A DNA stretch of 64,000 bases. It comes from Anaspis maculata (taxonomy: Eukaryota; Arthropoda; Insecta; Coleoptera; Scraptiidae). The stretch is taken from NCBI GenBank assembly GCA_949128115.1, contig OX421962.1, forward strand, positions 15,017,262-15,081,261, read 5' to 3'. The translations under genes were made by a program, and so were the position numbers. Positions 45,840 to 58,667 of the stretch are shown here, piece by piece. Numbering within the stretch: the first letter of the stretch is position 1; the number at the start of each line of letters is the position of its first letter. The notes under the pieces were generated by a model that did no database searches, was not told the origin of the DNA, and saw only the letters and a list, made by a program, of their open reading frames with translations.

Positions 45840-48800
45840 GGTCACAGTCTAACAGTTTGCTATGTCAAACATGTCAACAATTATCATTCTTTGCGTCGAA
45901 AACCACAGTAGCTCCTATCAAAAATTGCAGTTCTTTCTGTCGAAGGCCATACTTTCACTTTGTGCTGAAAATCACAGTTCCTTGTGTCAAAAATTTCAGC
46001 ATTTTCCCATATCAAGGATCACAGTTTCTTATGTTGAAGACCGCAGTGCCTTGTGACGAGAATAACAGCTCCTTGTGTCTAAAATCATAAGTACCTAGTT
46101 CTTTGTGTCGAAGGTCAGAATTCTGACTTGTGCTAAAAATCACAGTTCGTTGTTGAAAAGTTCACAATTCCTTGGGTCTTGAATCACCAGTTTTCTGTAT
46201 CTGTATCAAGGACCACAGTTTCCTATGTTGAAGGTCACAGTGTCTCTTGTAGCGAAAACAGCAGTTCCGTGTGACAAAGATTACGGTTCGTTGTGTAGAG
46301 GCTTACAGTTTCTTGTATCAGGCATCACAGTACTTTGGTTCAAGGATCACAGTTCCTTGTGCCTACAATCTTAGCCTCTTGCATCAAAAGTTACACTTCC
46401 TGGGGATGAGCATCACAGTTCCATGTGTGGAGAATCATATGGGCCCTCGTGCCAATGATCACAGTTACTTATGTCGAGTAGTCGAAGGCCATAGTTCTTT
46501 GCATGAGGGTCACAGTTTTTTGTATGAACAACCACAGGTCATTGTGTTGATATTACAGTTTCTTATGTCGAGCATCAAGTACAGTTCTTTGTGTCGAGGA
46601 TGAGAGTTCTTGTTTCAAGGATCACAGTTTCTCATGCCTGAAATCATGAGTAGATAGTTCTTGTGTGGAACATCTCAATTAATTGTGGCGAAAATAGCAT
46701 CTCTGGTGCCGTAGATCGCAGTTTCTTTCTGCTCTTTCTGTCGAAGATCACAGTTTTGCCTTGTATTGAAGTTCGCAGTTTCTTGGGTTGAAGCTCACAG
46801 TTCCTAGGTCGTAAATCGGCACATTCCTGTATCATGGATCACAGTTTCCTTCGTTGAAGATCGCAATGCCTTTTGTAATTATGTCGAGGATCACAATTTT
46901 TCGTGCCGAAAATCACACTTTCTTGTGTCGAAAAAAGCATCTCACTGCCGCTAAAACGAATTTTAGCTGCCGAAAATCACATTTTTGTGCCGAAGGTTGC
47001 AGTTTCTTATATCACAATAATTCTTTGTGTTGAAAATCAATCAACGTTCTGAAGTTTCTTGAGTAGAAATTCACAGTTCCTGGGTCATAAATCGGCACTT
47101 TACCGTATCAAGGATCACAATTTCAAACGTTGAAGGTCACAGTGCCTTTTGAGGTTGTGTCGAGGGTCACAATTTCTTGTGTCAAAAATCACACTTTCTT
47201 GTGGCGAAAATCATTTTTCGTTGGCGGAGGAACTATTTTTTGTGCCGAAAATTGCAGTTTCTCATGAGAAATATCAAATAATTCTTTGTGTCGAAAACCA
47301 TTCCAACAGTTCTTTTAATTGTGTTGGAAATTGGAGCTCTTTCTGTCGAAGATCACAGTTCTGACTTGTGTTGAGGTTTGCATTTTCTTGGGTCAAAGTT
47401 CACAGTTCCTTGTGTCGTAAATTGGCACTTTCCTGTATGAAGGATCACAGTTTTATGAGTTGAAGATCACAATACCTTTTGCAGTTGTGCCGAAAATCAC
47501 AATTCCTTGTGCTGAAAATCACACTTTCTTGTGTCGAAAAACCACGCTTTTTTCCGACGAAAATCACATATCTAGCGAGAAAATTTTTGTGCCAAAGGTA
47601 GCAGTTTCTTATGAAAAATATCACAATAATTCTCTGTGTCGAAAATCATTTCAACAGTTCTCTTGATTGTCTAGAAAATTACAGCTCTTTCTGTCGAAGA
47701 TCACATTTCTGCCTTAAATTGAAGTTCGCAGTTTCTTGATCTTGGGTCGAAGTTCACAGTTCCTGGGTCATAGATCGGCACTTCCCTGTATCAAAGATCA
47801 CAGTTTCGTACGTTGAACGTCACAGTGCCTACTGTGGTTGTGTCGAAGATCACAATTTCTTGTGTCGAAAATCACACTTTCTTGTGCCGAAAATCATATC
47901 TCATTACGGCTAGAACCATTTTGTCTCAAAAATTATCACAGCAGTTCTTTTTATTGTAATGAGAACTGCAGCTCTTTCTGTCGAAGATCACAGTTTTGCC
48001 TTGTATTAAAGTTCGCAGTTTCTTGGGTTGAAGCTCACAGTTCCTAGGTCGTAAATCGGCACATTCCTGTATCGTGGATCACAGTTTCCTTCGTTGAAGA
48101 TCGCAGTGCCTTTTGTAATATGTCGAGAATCACAATTTTTCATGCCGAAAATCACACTTTCTTGTGTCAAAAATAACATCTCACTGCGGCGAAAATGAAT
48201 TTTAGGTACCGAAAATCACATTTTTGGTTGAAGTTCGCAGTTTCTTGGGTAAAAGTTCACAGTTCCTGGGTCATAAATCGGCACTTTCCTGTTTTAAGGA
48301 TCACAATTTCAAACGTTGAAGGTCACAGTGCCTTTTGTGGTTGTGTCGAGGGTCACAATTTCTTGTGCCAAAAATCACATTTTCTTGTGGCGAAAATCAT
48401 TTTTCATTGCCGGGGGAACTATTTTTTGTGCCGAAACCCGGAAATCACATTTCTTGTGCCGAAGATTGCACTTTCTTATGAGGAATATCACAATAATTCT
48501 TCGTGTCAAAAACCATTTCAACAGTTCTTTCAATTATGTCGAAAATTGAAGCTCTTTCTGTCGAAGATCACAGTTCTGACTTGTGTTGAGGTTCGCAGTT
48601 TCTTGGGTTGAAGTTCACAGTTCCTTGTGTCGTAAATTGGCGCTTTTCTTTATCAAGGATCACCGTTTTATGAGTTGAAGATCACATTGCTTTTTGTGGT
48701 TGTGTCGAGAATCGCAATTTTTTGTGCCGAAAATCACATTTCTTGTGCTGAAAACCACATTTCTTGTGCTGAAGATGGCAGTTTCTTATGACAAATATCA

Positions 48801-50270
48801 CAATAATTCTATGTGTCGAGAATAGTTGAAGTTCACAGTTCCTAGGTCATGAATCGGCACTTCTTTGTATCAAAGATCACAGTTTCGTACGTTGAACGTC
48901 ACAGTGCCTACTGTGGTTGTGTCGAAGATCACAATTTCTTGTGTCGAAAATCACATTTTCTTGTGCCGAAAATCATATCTCATTACGGCTAGAACCATTT
49001 TGTCTCAAAAATTATCACAGCAGTTCTTTTTATTGTAATGAGAACTGCAGCTCTTTCTGTCGAAGATCACAGTTTTGCCTTGTATTGAAGTTCGCAGTTT
49101 CTTGGGTTGAAGCTCACAGTTCCTAGGTCGTAAATCGGCACATTCCTGTATCGTGGATCACAGTTTCCTTCGTTGAAGATCGCAGTGCCTTTTGTAATAT
49201 GTCGAGGATCACAATTTTTCATGCCGAAAATCACACTTTCTTGTGTCAAAAATAACATCTCACTGCGGCGAAAATTAATTTTAGGTGCCGAAAATCACAT
49301 TTTTGGTTGAAGTTTGCAGTTTCTTGGGTAAAAGTTCACAGTTCGTGGGTCATAAATCGGCACTTTCCTGTATCAAGGATCACAATTTCAAACGTTGAAG
49401 GTCACAGTGTCTTTTGTGGTTGTGTCGAGAGTCACAACTTCTTGTGCCAAAAATCACACTTTCTTGTGGCGAAAATCATTTTTCATTCAAGAAAATCACA
49501 TTTCTTGTGCCGAAGATTGCAGTTTCTTATGAGGAATATCATAATAGTTCTTTGTGTCAAGAACCATTTCAACAATTCTTTTAATTATGTCGAAAATTGA
49601 AGCTCTTTCTGTCGAAGATCACAGTTCTGACTTGTGTTGAGGTTGGCAGTTTCTTGGGTTGAAGTTCACAGTTCCTTGTGTCGTAAATTGGCGCTTTTCT
49701 TTATTAAGGATCACCGTTTTATGAGTTGAAGATCACACTTCTTTGTGTGGTTGTGTCGAGAATCACAATTTTTTGTGCCGAAAATCACATTTCTTGTGCT
49801 GAAGATGGCAGTTTCTTATGACAAATATCACAATAATCCTTTGTGTCGAAAATAGTTGGGGTTCACAGTTCCTTATGTCGTAAATTGCCACTTTCCTGTA
49901 TCGGGGATTACAGTTTTATAAGTTGAAGATCACAGTGCTTTTTGTAGTTATGTCGAGGATTACAATTCCTTGTGTCGAGAATCATACTTTCTTGTGTCAA
50001 AAATCCACACTTTCTTGTGACGAAAATCACATATCTTTGTGGCGAGAACAATTTTTTTGTGCCGAAGGTAGCAGTTTCATATGAGAAATATCACAGATTT
50101 TCTTTGTGTCGAAAACCCTCGCGTGGGTCATAAATTGGCACTTTCCTGTATCAAGGATCAGAGTTTCATATGTTGAAGGTCACAGTGCTTTTTGTGGTTG
50201 TATCGAGGATCACAATAATTCCTTGCGACAATCACACTTTATTCTTATTCTCATCTCTTCTCATCTCATC
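45840..50270. repeat. 4.4-kb satellite of ~22-30-bp units with ~1.08-kb higher-order repeats
   Basis: The basic unit is ATCACAGTTCCTTGTGTCGA-like, repeated with length variation. From ~46,700 a higher-order pattern is clear: TTTGCCTTGTATTGAAGTTC followed by AAATCGGCACATTCCTGTAT occurs at ~46,752, ~47,995 and ~49,074. The segment starting ~47,830 is almost identical to that starting ~48,909, 1,079 bp away. Several 60-140-aa ORFs on the plus strand are translations of the repeat and differ in frame between units. Confidence 0.85.
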
Positions 50271-50975
50271 GATGAGAATTGCCAAAAAAATTGACCCAAA
50301 AATCACATTAAATGGGAACAGAAAGCAATGCAATGGTGAGGGTGAGATTACGACTAATGGTGAAGCAAGACAACGACCGTAGAGCCATTTAGAATAAAAT
50401 TAGATAGCAAACCGCAATTTGATAGGTAGACGTTCAACCCTTGGGAGCAATTTCGACCTTTGGGGAAACTTGAGTGTTTTACTTGAAAACTGTTGTTTTG
50501 TAATGTTTTTCGATAATTTCAGCTCATTTTCCTTGGACAGAACTGATTGACGAACACTGACTTGTCCAATGAGCTATCAATTTCTAAATTAGATGTATAC
50601 ATCTGGAAATCTGAAATGTAGGTACTAGTTTCTTCGACTAGTTCAAAGTGCTTCGGACAAAAAAAGAAAGTTTGCAAGGCTTAGTACCTAATTGTGCAGG
50701 CGTTAATGAAAAAGCTTTTTTTCGACCTGAAATCTTGCGCACCGGCCATTTACCTCGCCCCACCCACTTCCACATTATTATTGTTTTAATCACGATTAAT
50801 CTCTATCTCGAAATTGCCATCATCAGGGTCCAATAAACCCGCGAAAATAGCGAACGTCACTGAACTCGTAAATCAGTTACAATTACCGGCTTGCCTTTAC
50901 ACACGTAACAATAAAAGAATTGAAGACAGTAATACAGTTCAACGTGCCAAAATCATAAAAAGTGAAAGACTATAG
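50271..50975. other. Non-coding stretch after the satellite
   Basis: A short GATGAG hairpin (TCTCATCTCATCGATGAGA, ~50,256-50,275) marks the satellite edge. No gene was seen. Confidence 0.4.
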
Positions 50976-51369
50976 CACCACCATCATCGCGCTTCCAAAA
51001 GGAAAACCGAATGGAAAGCTCCCGCAGACTGGCACAATCGACGGATTTTTGCGGTAGGCACAATAAAACACTCCCGATGGCGAACAATAATTACCGTAAA
51101 ACCATCCAGTCATCAGACGACTGTTATTCTGGACATGGAATACGAGGTTCATTACCGAAACCAATTATGGTTTGCTTGCGCACAACAAAAGCCGCTCTGT
51201 GCCTATTTGCGGGATGAGATGGACTTTTTCTGCTTTGGTAAGTGGAGACAAGAGACAATAAGCAAAAACAACACCATTCTAGACAATTTCAGCTTCGGTT
51301 CAAGAGAAGGCAAAACTATTTTCGGAACGGCTTGAGTGTAACAACCTTTGGATATTTAGAACTCGATGA
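50976..51369 (+). CDS. Candidate two-exon coding region, function unknown
   Basis: One frame is open from 50976 to a GTAAGT donor at 51238. It reads WHNRRIFAVGTIKHSRWRTI, VKPSSHQTTVILDMEYEVHY and LWFACAQQKPLCAYLRDEMD, ending FFCF in phase 1. A 55-bp intron ends in AATTTCAG at 51292, and the continuation SVQEKAKLFSERLECNNLWI stays open to TGA at 51367-51369. A possible acceptor (TTTTTGCGGTAG) at 51056 could be the true exon start. An ATG at 51135 is in frame. The typical insect intron length and the mid-codon junction support it; no family was recognised. Antisense and +1 ORFs also cross this DNA, so it is a candidate only. Confidence 0.35.
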
Positions 51370-54300
51370 TTTAGAGCACCAACTTCTTGAGAATTATTAT
51401 ACAAACTTACTACAGCGCCATCAAGATGTGCTCTGCATGTGTTTTCTCTATAATACTGTTTATTTTTGTTCGAGTTTAGTCGGTGTTTTTATTAGTTTTG
51501 TGCCAAAGTGCAATAGTTGCGGTTGGTCAGTAATCTCAATAATTTGATGATGAGTCAAACCGCGAACGTCAACAATAAAACGAATAAAAACAAATAGAGT
51601 CGGTTCACCGATATAGTTCCGATATAGTTGCATCAGGAAATGTGGTCGGTCGTGTGGGTTTCTAATCGTAATAACAACGAGGAATTCGTAGATTGTCTTT
51701 GATACGAAAGACAATGGACAATATACCCGACATTGAGCTGTATGCATTTCGAAAAACTTGTAGTTTTAATTGTACAGATCAGTTTCTCGAGATTAATTTA
51801 AAACGTACATAATTTCGTCTGGTAGATTGGTGATTCACAACTGAATTTAATTTAAAATTTCAGAACTGAAAATACAAATAGCCAAATGACTCGTTTCTCA
51901 TCTGCAAATTGGTTTTGATCCTATCGATGTGAAACTTGGGAAGTGAGTTTGAGAATCATTCCAGAATTCGCAAATTATTCCAGAATTAGATTCCTCCGTC
52001 ATCCCACTCTCATATAATTCATCAGTAGGCTTCCCCCAGGAACTGATCCCAGACAACACGTGTGGCGTCCTCATTTTTATATATTTTTTTCGTACCTATT
52101 ATTAATAGTGAATCAGCTATTGAATCAATTCCTTGCACTAATTCAAAGCCAGAATTTTCTGCTTCCATTTTCCAGTGACGAATTCTATAATTCAGCCTAC
52201 ACTCGTGTGAGTATTATTTATTCCTGGATGCCAAGCTTGTTTCTTGTTCTGATCAGTAGAAAGTGAACTGCAGCTCGAGTTGAAGCTATAATAAGTTTGG
52301 TCCTGTATCTTCTGTACTTGTGTTTAGTTTGAATTAAGCTCATAGCATGTCGACTGAAACGTGTATCGGTGCATACAAGTTATTATTTAGGCTTGCATTT
52401 TCAAATAATTACCATTCCATGTGAGTATACTTACGTATTTATGTCTTTTTTGCTTCCGTAAACATGGCATCTCCTTAGCTTACCTTCCTATGCCCCACGG
52501 GAGCAATTATCCTCCAGTCGTTTAGCAGAGAGTCCACTTTGCTTATAAGTTCGTGCTGCGTACCTATAAATTTTCAAGTAAAAACATTATTATTCACTTT
52601 CTGCTGCCCCCGCTTAATTAATTTTATCAATCAATTCGATTTGAAATGAAAATGGCAGCTACCCCTGTGGATGCGCCATGAATGGTGTTATACCTACTGT
52701 ATCGCCAGAATATTCAAAACAGAGGTGAAAGGGCAACGACACTGCATATCATTATTTTGGTGGGAGACGTTTTATTGACATCGATAAGTGATATTTTATT
52801 CAGACAATGGGGGGTGCAATCACTAAATGGAAATTCTGTGTAGACTTCCGGCTTGTTTTACTTCCGCAAAATGCGATCGTTATCGCCGAAAATAACGTTT
52901 TCCGGAAATGCCAACAAAGCATCGATTGCGTCTAAAATTGTCCTCAGTTGGCCAGGGGCGGGTGACATTTCGATGTACCTACCTATCATCCTATCAAATC
53001 AAAATATCAAATTTCACGACGGTGCTAAATCAAGCCGCCTCATATGACCATCTACTACTTTTTCGCTTTTACCTCTACCTACGTATTTTAGGAAGCAAAA
53101 ATATCACAAACACTTTCTTTCAATGAATATTTGTATTCCTGATGAAAATTCAAGAAATTCGAGTCCAAACTCGACATATTTATTTTGAAAAGCAACCGAG
53201 ATGCCGTCCACACTGTCTTGATATAGATAATGCACCAATCGAAGACGGCTGTGGAAATAAGTTTTTTGGACATATCTCTGGTATTAATCAAGATGGACAT
53301 GTCGAGTTTGGTATTGAACTTCATCAAATTTCACGTCGAACCGGAATCAAACCTCACTGCTTCATTGTTCAATATATTTTCTTACTTTTAGGTACCTACC
53401 TAGATACAGGGATACAAGGTGTTCACGTATAAATTGTACCCCCCTCCCCCTTGGAGACTTTCCCTTGGAGATAATTCGAAAAATTAAAAGCGATTCCCAT
53501 TTGATTTTTTCCGTAGGCTTCGAATCTGCCCACAAAAATTTTCTGTGGATTACCTCTTAGAGGGTGCAGCATCGAATTTTTTTGGCAAATTGGAGTCCAA
53601 AAAACAAATAAATTTTTTTTCGCGATTACCTTTTCATTTTTTGAGGAATTTGATGGTTTAGTAGGTTAACTTGTACTGTGACTCTAGTTGGCTGGGCAAA
53701 TTTTTTACTTTAGCAGTGTAGGCTTGCCGCGGTGTTATATTTCTAATCAAATTGATATTAAAATCTTGGAAAACTGACTTGTCATACGTGGAAATGCAAC
53801 TAGAGGGGCGCCAAACTGAATTACCGTCATTTAGACACCAGAACCCTACGGGGCCGCCTTTAATTTGAGTAATAATCTTGACGGCGGCCATTCAAGGCCG
53901 ACAAAAACTCGTCCCGCGAAGCTCCAAAACGAAAGCAAATTGCAAACTGAAGCTACCCATATGAATTTCGGTCCAATACGCAACTTTGAGCGGCTGGATT
54001 TTTTGAAATTCGGTTCAATTAACTTTTTACACGTAAATCCTACTGCAACAGCAGGCCTGCTGGAGTGTTCCTTGTCTCGCCAGTAGTTCTTCATACTTCG
54101 GCGTGTTTTTTTGACTGCAAGAGGTGAAAGGATTGAGGATTCCATGGGACCCCTTTTTTTGGACGAAGACCTAGTATTTTTTTAGTTTGAATCAACCTAA
54201 AGTTGAACCGGCTTCGAGAGGTGAGAAATATTTTTGACACCTGTCAAATGTTAAAGCTGCTTTAATTATTTGTTCATTGGCGAGAATTGAAAACAGGTCA

Positions 54301-54605
54301 AAAAATTAAAAATCAAAAAATTCATGAAATTGAAAAAAATATATCAAAAAATGATTTTTTCAAAACTCAGTGATTTTTTCATTTCGGTAAAATGGATTTC
54401 ATTGAAATTCCAAACTTTCACCCAACTCAACTCCACAAACTCGGAACAAAAAAAAAAGATTCTTCTATATTTTTGAAAATTTTATAAAAATTTTTCACAC
54501 TTCAGCAAGTTTTTTCACATGATTGTGTGCTGTTAAATAACCTATCAAGTGCGATATACCTCTATGATCAGGATGGAAGGCGAAATCGGTCTCCATGTTA
54601 AAATA
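51370..54605. other. Non-coding, scattered repeat fragments
   Basis: A 13-bp inverted pair CCAAACTCGACAT/ATGTCGAGTTTGG at 53,155 and 53,297 bounds a possible small hairpin element. A minus-strand ORF of 77 aa at 53,658-53,891 (RPSSCISTYDKSVFQDFNIN) has no recognised domain. Confidence 0.4.
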
Positions 54606-54647
54606 CAGGGTGTTCAATTTGAGAAAACTTTTCGATGTTTCACCCTG
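54606..54647. mobile_element. 42-bp CAGGGTG...CACCCTG mini-element with TA flanks
   Basis: CAGGGTGTTCAATTTGAG and CATCGAAAAGTTT-type sequence closing CACCCTG, flanked by TA. It has only the two ends of the CAGGGTG family with almost nothing between them. Confidence 0.4.
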
Positions 54648-54649
54648 TA

Positions 54650-57600
54650 AGCAATATAACATTTTTCCACTTTCACCATATTTTGAAAAAAAAAACAAGA
54701 CAAATCACGGCGAATTTTTTGAAGCATCAACCTGGCTTTAACATGGAAGTCCGATGCTATCAAGCCTAGCTACAGCTTATCCGGACAGAAGATAATTCAA
54801 TTTTTCCAAGACTATTTAACAAAACTATCTTGAGGTATTTAATATTCAGATTAAACAAATACAAAAAAATATCAGCGAGTTTTAAAATCGGTTTGGCAAT
54901 AGCATAGGTGTATATAAGTTCAAATATTTCTCAGTTCAAGGTTCCTGACATGCCGTACTCGTTATCTCGGCTAGAATTTCTCGATTGTCCTTGACTCTTT
55001 CTCTAGAGCACACGCCAAAAGATTCAGATAGACTTACTGAAGGCTAAGTAGTAAGTACCTACTGCAATCGCTAAACATTTCCTGGTTGGCTATAAATAAT
55101 AATTATTAAATCCACTTGGCGCTAATTAAAATTTGTGCACAGTTTTTTCCCATTCAAATTTGAATATTTTGTTTTGCAGTTGTAAGTAAAAGTTTAATCA
55201 AGTTCGGATTTTTTGTATGCACAAAGAATTACAAACATAGATTTCGCAGAAGCAATCGAAACGAATATTTTTGGCAACATTTTCCGGAAAAGTGCTACAT
55301 GCTTGTTAGTCGCGCAGGTACCTGCCTAACTACTACTGAATCATAGAAATGTCTCTGCTCCCCATTAATCCTAGCGCCGTTATTAATTCCGGCTGTTGAG
55401 CAAAGGATTTATGTCAAGCCGATTTCTCTCGATTATTTGAATCTCCACACAAGTTTCCACCTCTATCACACAAAACTACCACTTCCATTAGCGCATAGAA
55501 GTGGCCCTTGAACGTCGAAATTGGCGTTTCCAGTGAAGGTTATCGCTAATCGGAACTTACAAATTGGGAGAGGTTTTGGCATTGAGACGTTTTCCTGAGG
55601 GTTTTGTCCCCTGTCGAGAAAGAAATTCGGATTAAAGAGAAAATGTGTAGGCAAGCGCAAGTCTTGCTGAATTTGCGTAGGTACTTGTTCATTATTGAGT
55701 TAACGTATAAGAACCTTTTACCAAGTGATTATTCAAATTATTCCTCTGCCTACACACATTTGCACAGTAGTATAAATAACCCACACCTATCCAACTTTCT
55801 CCGTTATTATAATATTGTATTAATCATGTAATTTTTTCCGTTGAATTACCGTTCTCTTTCATCTTTTTAATTCGTCTGATGTGAAAAGTACGGTTCTGTA
55901 ATTGAATGAAGTTTTAAAATAACAGTAGGTAAATACTACATAAACAGTCCGTAAAGAATAAAATTGTATCTCTCAATTCGAGAATAGCGAACCGTCACGT
56001 TACTCTATTTTTTCAACAGAAAGAAATAATCCTAAGTACTATAAACATACACTTTTCCCATTAGTACCAATATATTTTGATAATCCGAGAGAAGAACACT
56101 TTTTCCTACGAACATCACATATGAAAGTGATGTTTCCTACATGTTCTTGACTCTTCGAAAGTAGGTAGGTACCAAATATCACATTCGTGTGATATTTTCG
56201 AAACCCGCTCGCTACTTGATCTAGACGCCTATGAAATACATCACCTGCGAAATTGTCATTTTCCAGCTTTTTCGCCACAATTATTATCCACCGACACGTA
56301 CATTTTCTTATGCATACGCTCTTCTCTAACCATTAAGTCGTAAATAACATCTTTCATTTTCATTTTGAGCCCCAAATATTTATGGAATACGCAATTCCGA
56401 ATCAAGTCTCATTCTCAAAGGAAAAAACTGTTGAACTGTTTTGACTGTACTCGTTCCTCCAAATTCGCGTTATATCAAAAAGAACTTGATAGATGGAATT
56501 GTTTCCATGATTCTCGCACCTCCCATTTTATTTAAAGTATCAAAACCTGAAGTCTAGTCCATAAATCTCATCGTTCACTCATGTTTGCATTGTTGCATTA
56601 GCTAAAAACTTCGATGCCTAGAATAGCTCAGCATGTCTTCTATTTTTGGAAAATGATGTGGAATTTTCAAGGGGGGATATGACATGACCTGACCCGACCT
56701 GACCTGTCTTGTTTTCAAATAAACAAACCATGAACAGCCACTTTTCCTGCTAGTGTGAAATGAATGGCAACATACGATTATTGAAATATGCATTTTGAGT
56801 TGGCTTCATTTGCTGTCACAATTTTCATTCAACCATTTCTTGACCTCTTCCTGCTAGTGCAAGAATACAAAATCGACAATTTCAATTTACTGTACTAGGG
56901 CAAAAATAATTACTCCCATTAGATGTCTAAAGGTGATATGACCTGACCTGGCCTGACCTGACCTGACCTGCCCTGACCCGACCTAACCTGACCTGATCTT
57001 TTGAATTTGTAGATTTCTCGTAAAATTGAAAAATAATTTAGTAGCCAACACACGGTAAAGAACATTATAAAAAATCCCAGAAATGAATAACTCTGAAGAA
57101 GTCTTCATTAGATACTCATTGGACACGGGAGATGGGTTGCCGACCAAAAATGCGTTAAAAGCAGATAAAACAATTCAAAGAGGCGCCCATACAGGATTTG
57201 GGTAATCTGCCCAAAATACCACTTAATTAAAACATTTTGGTTTTGGTTCTTAGGTGTTAAGTAGGTACTTAGATCTGTAGGTACCAGTTATAAATACACT
57301 TAAGCTGACCAAACTTTGGATTGAAAACAGTCGAATAACTCGATTATCTTGTTCCCAACGTCGAACAATGCAGAGCTTTCTCCTTTTATCTTATCTCTTT
57401 GGGCAACTCAACAAGAAAATTGCATTAGAATGCACCGTGATGGATACCTGTCGTATCTTCCTCCACCTTTTGTTGTACATATTTTCCAAGTCGTATCAAT
57501 TACAACTCGATAACTGTACTAGTAGGAAACGGAAACGTGTGTTACTGTTCTTATCTACACACGTCAATTTCTCAACGCCGAGCTATAATTACCAATTAAT

Positions 57601-58461
57601 AGAAAATATTAGGTGCGCATTTCACAATTTTCAGTAGCTATTAGAAATTTGTAACATCCACTCACACGCCGTATTAATTAAACATTAAATAGTTTCCCTC
57701 ATTTATAAATTTTTATCAAGCATTTGTAAAACAACGCCGCAGTAACTTCATCCTCGTTATCAACACTCCTCTTTACGAGGCTGTTGTTTCCTACACACAG
57801 CAATCATTCTCTTTGCATAAATAAATTAATATAAGTACTTACCTATTTCAAAATTTACTTTGAGTAATAAATTCGTCGCAAAGCGTCTTATTTACGCCGC
57901 CCCGTTATCACCCAAGGTCGTTTAATAATGAACTTGGCCTCCGGCTCGGCCTCCAAAAAAAAACTCTTGAGATTTGCGTATTTAGCACCGCAAGGTCCAC
58001 AAGGACGACTTGCGTGTCCCAGAGTGCTTTCCGAATCAGGATCGCACCGCCAAAGCGCCGTACTTAATCAAGATTTTTGTTTATTTACGTGTGAGAAAAG
58101 TGGAAAACGGCGGACGACTTTATCGATTGGAAATGCCGCCCACGTTCCCGCGTATATTGTTATGTTGGCTGGCGGCGGGCTAAACAGGCTCGCATTCGCA
58201 GTTTGCACAGCGAAACAGGAAGCTACAAGTCAAAATATAAGGGCTCCTTATGGGATAAGTAAGCTCTCCATATTGGTCCTTCCTGAACGAAGTGCTGATG
58301 GCTCCTAAATTGTTTGTTAATACATGGTGTGCCGGTTGCCCCGTCCCCCCTTCCGCCTTTCTTGATAAGTCGCTTATTTACTTTTATTTTATCAAAAATT
58401 GTTTGTGTGCAGCTTCGAGAAGCTCTGTCTTGTGTGTTAATTGAGTGATGGATTTTTGCAG
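54650..58461. other. Non-coding stretch with TGACC runs
   Basis: TGACC pentamer runs lie at ~56,681-56,708 and 56,938-56,997. A 126-aa ATG-led ORF at 57,928-58,308 lies just upstream of the membrane-protein exon but has no splice or domain support. GTAGGTAC-type short motifs recur throughout. Confidence 0.45.
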
Positions 58462-58667
58462 GCCCAACACGGAGGCGGCGTTCGTCGGGGTGAAAGCGGC
58501 CAGCAAGGGTGCCGGCAAGCTGCGGTGCCCGGCTCCCATTTCGAGGCTCAGCGTCGAGAAGATCGAAGGGGGGCTTATGGTGGCCGGGGTGGCTGTGGCG
58601 GCCAACTGCACCATCATCCTGCCGATTTTCGGTTTCCTGTTCCTGCTCATTGGCATCGTCTTGACCG
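58462..58667 (+). CDS. Membrane-protein first coding exon (start codon completed from exon at 33042)
   Basis: The exon sits between acceptor TTTTTGCAG (58460-58461) and donor ACCG|GTAAGT (58668). Its first base completes a codon. With the AT at 33041-33042 the protein would start MPNTEAAFVGVKAASKGAG. Then come KLRCPAPISRLSVEKIEG and a long hydrophobic segment (GLMVAGVAVAANCTIILPIF through FLFLLIGIVLT), one long or two short membrane helices. It ends in phase 1 and the next exon lies beyond the window. GC-rich codon use contrasts with the AT-rich flanks, which supports a real exon. The family is not recognised with certainty. Confidence 0.72.

Larger units (their letters stand above)
33043..58461 (+). 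other. Inferred 25.4-kb first intron of the membrane-protein gene
   Basis: It is bounded by GTAAGT at 33043 and TTGCAG at 58461. It contains the 33.6-38.7 kb repeats, the zinc-knuckle block, the large satellite and the candidate ORF at 51 kb. The link rests on donor quality and phase only. Confidence 0.45.

Noticed and set aside
45840..50270. CRISPR-like array
   Set aside because: Units are directly adjacent and degenerate, with no constant repeat and unique spacers, in a eukaryotic genome.
45857..50382. Series of 60-140-aa plus-strand ORFs with Cys and His residues
   Set aside because: They are frames through the ~22-30-bp satellite; the frame drifts between units and Cys/His spacing follows the repeat, not a zinc finger.
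57928..58308. 126-aa ATG-led ORF just upstream of the membrane-protein exon
   Set aside because: No domain, no splice support and inside an inferred intron; probably chance in locally GC-richer DNA. A protein search could reverse this.
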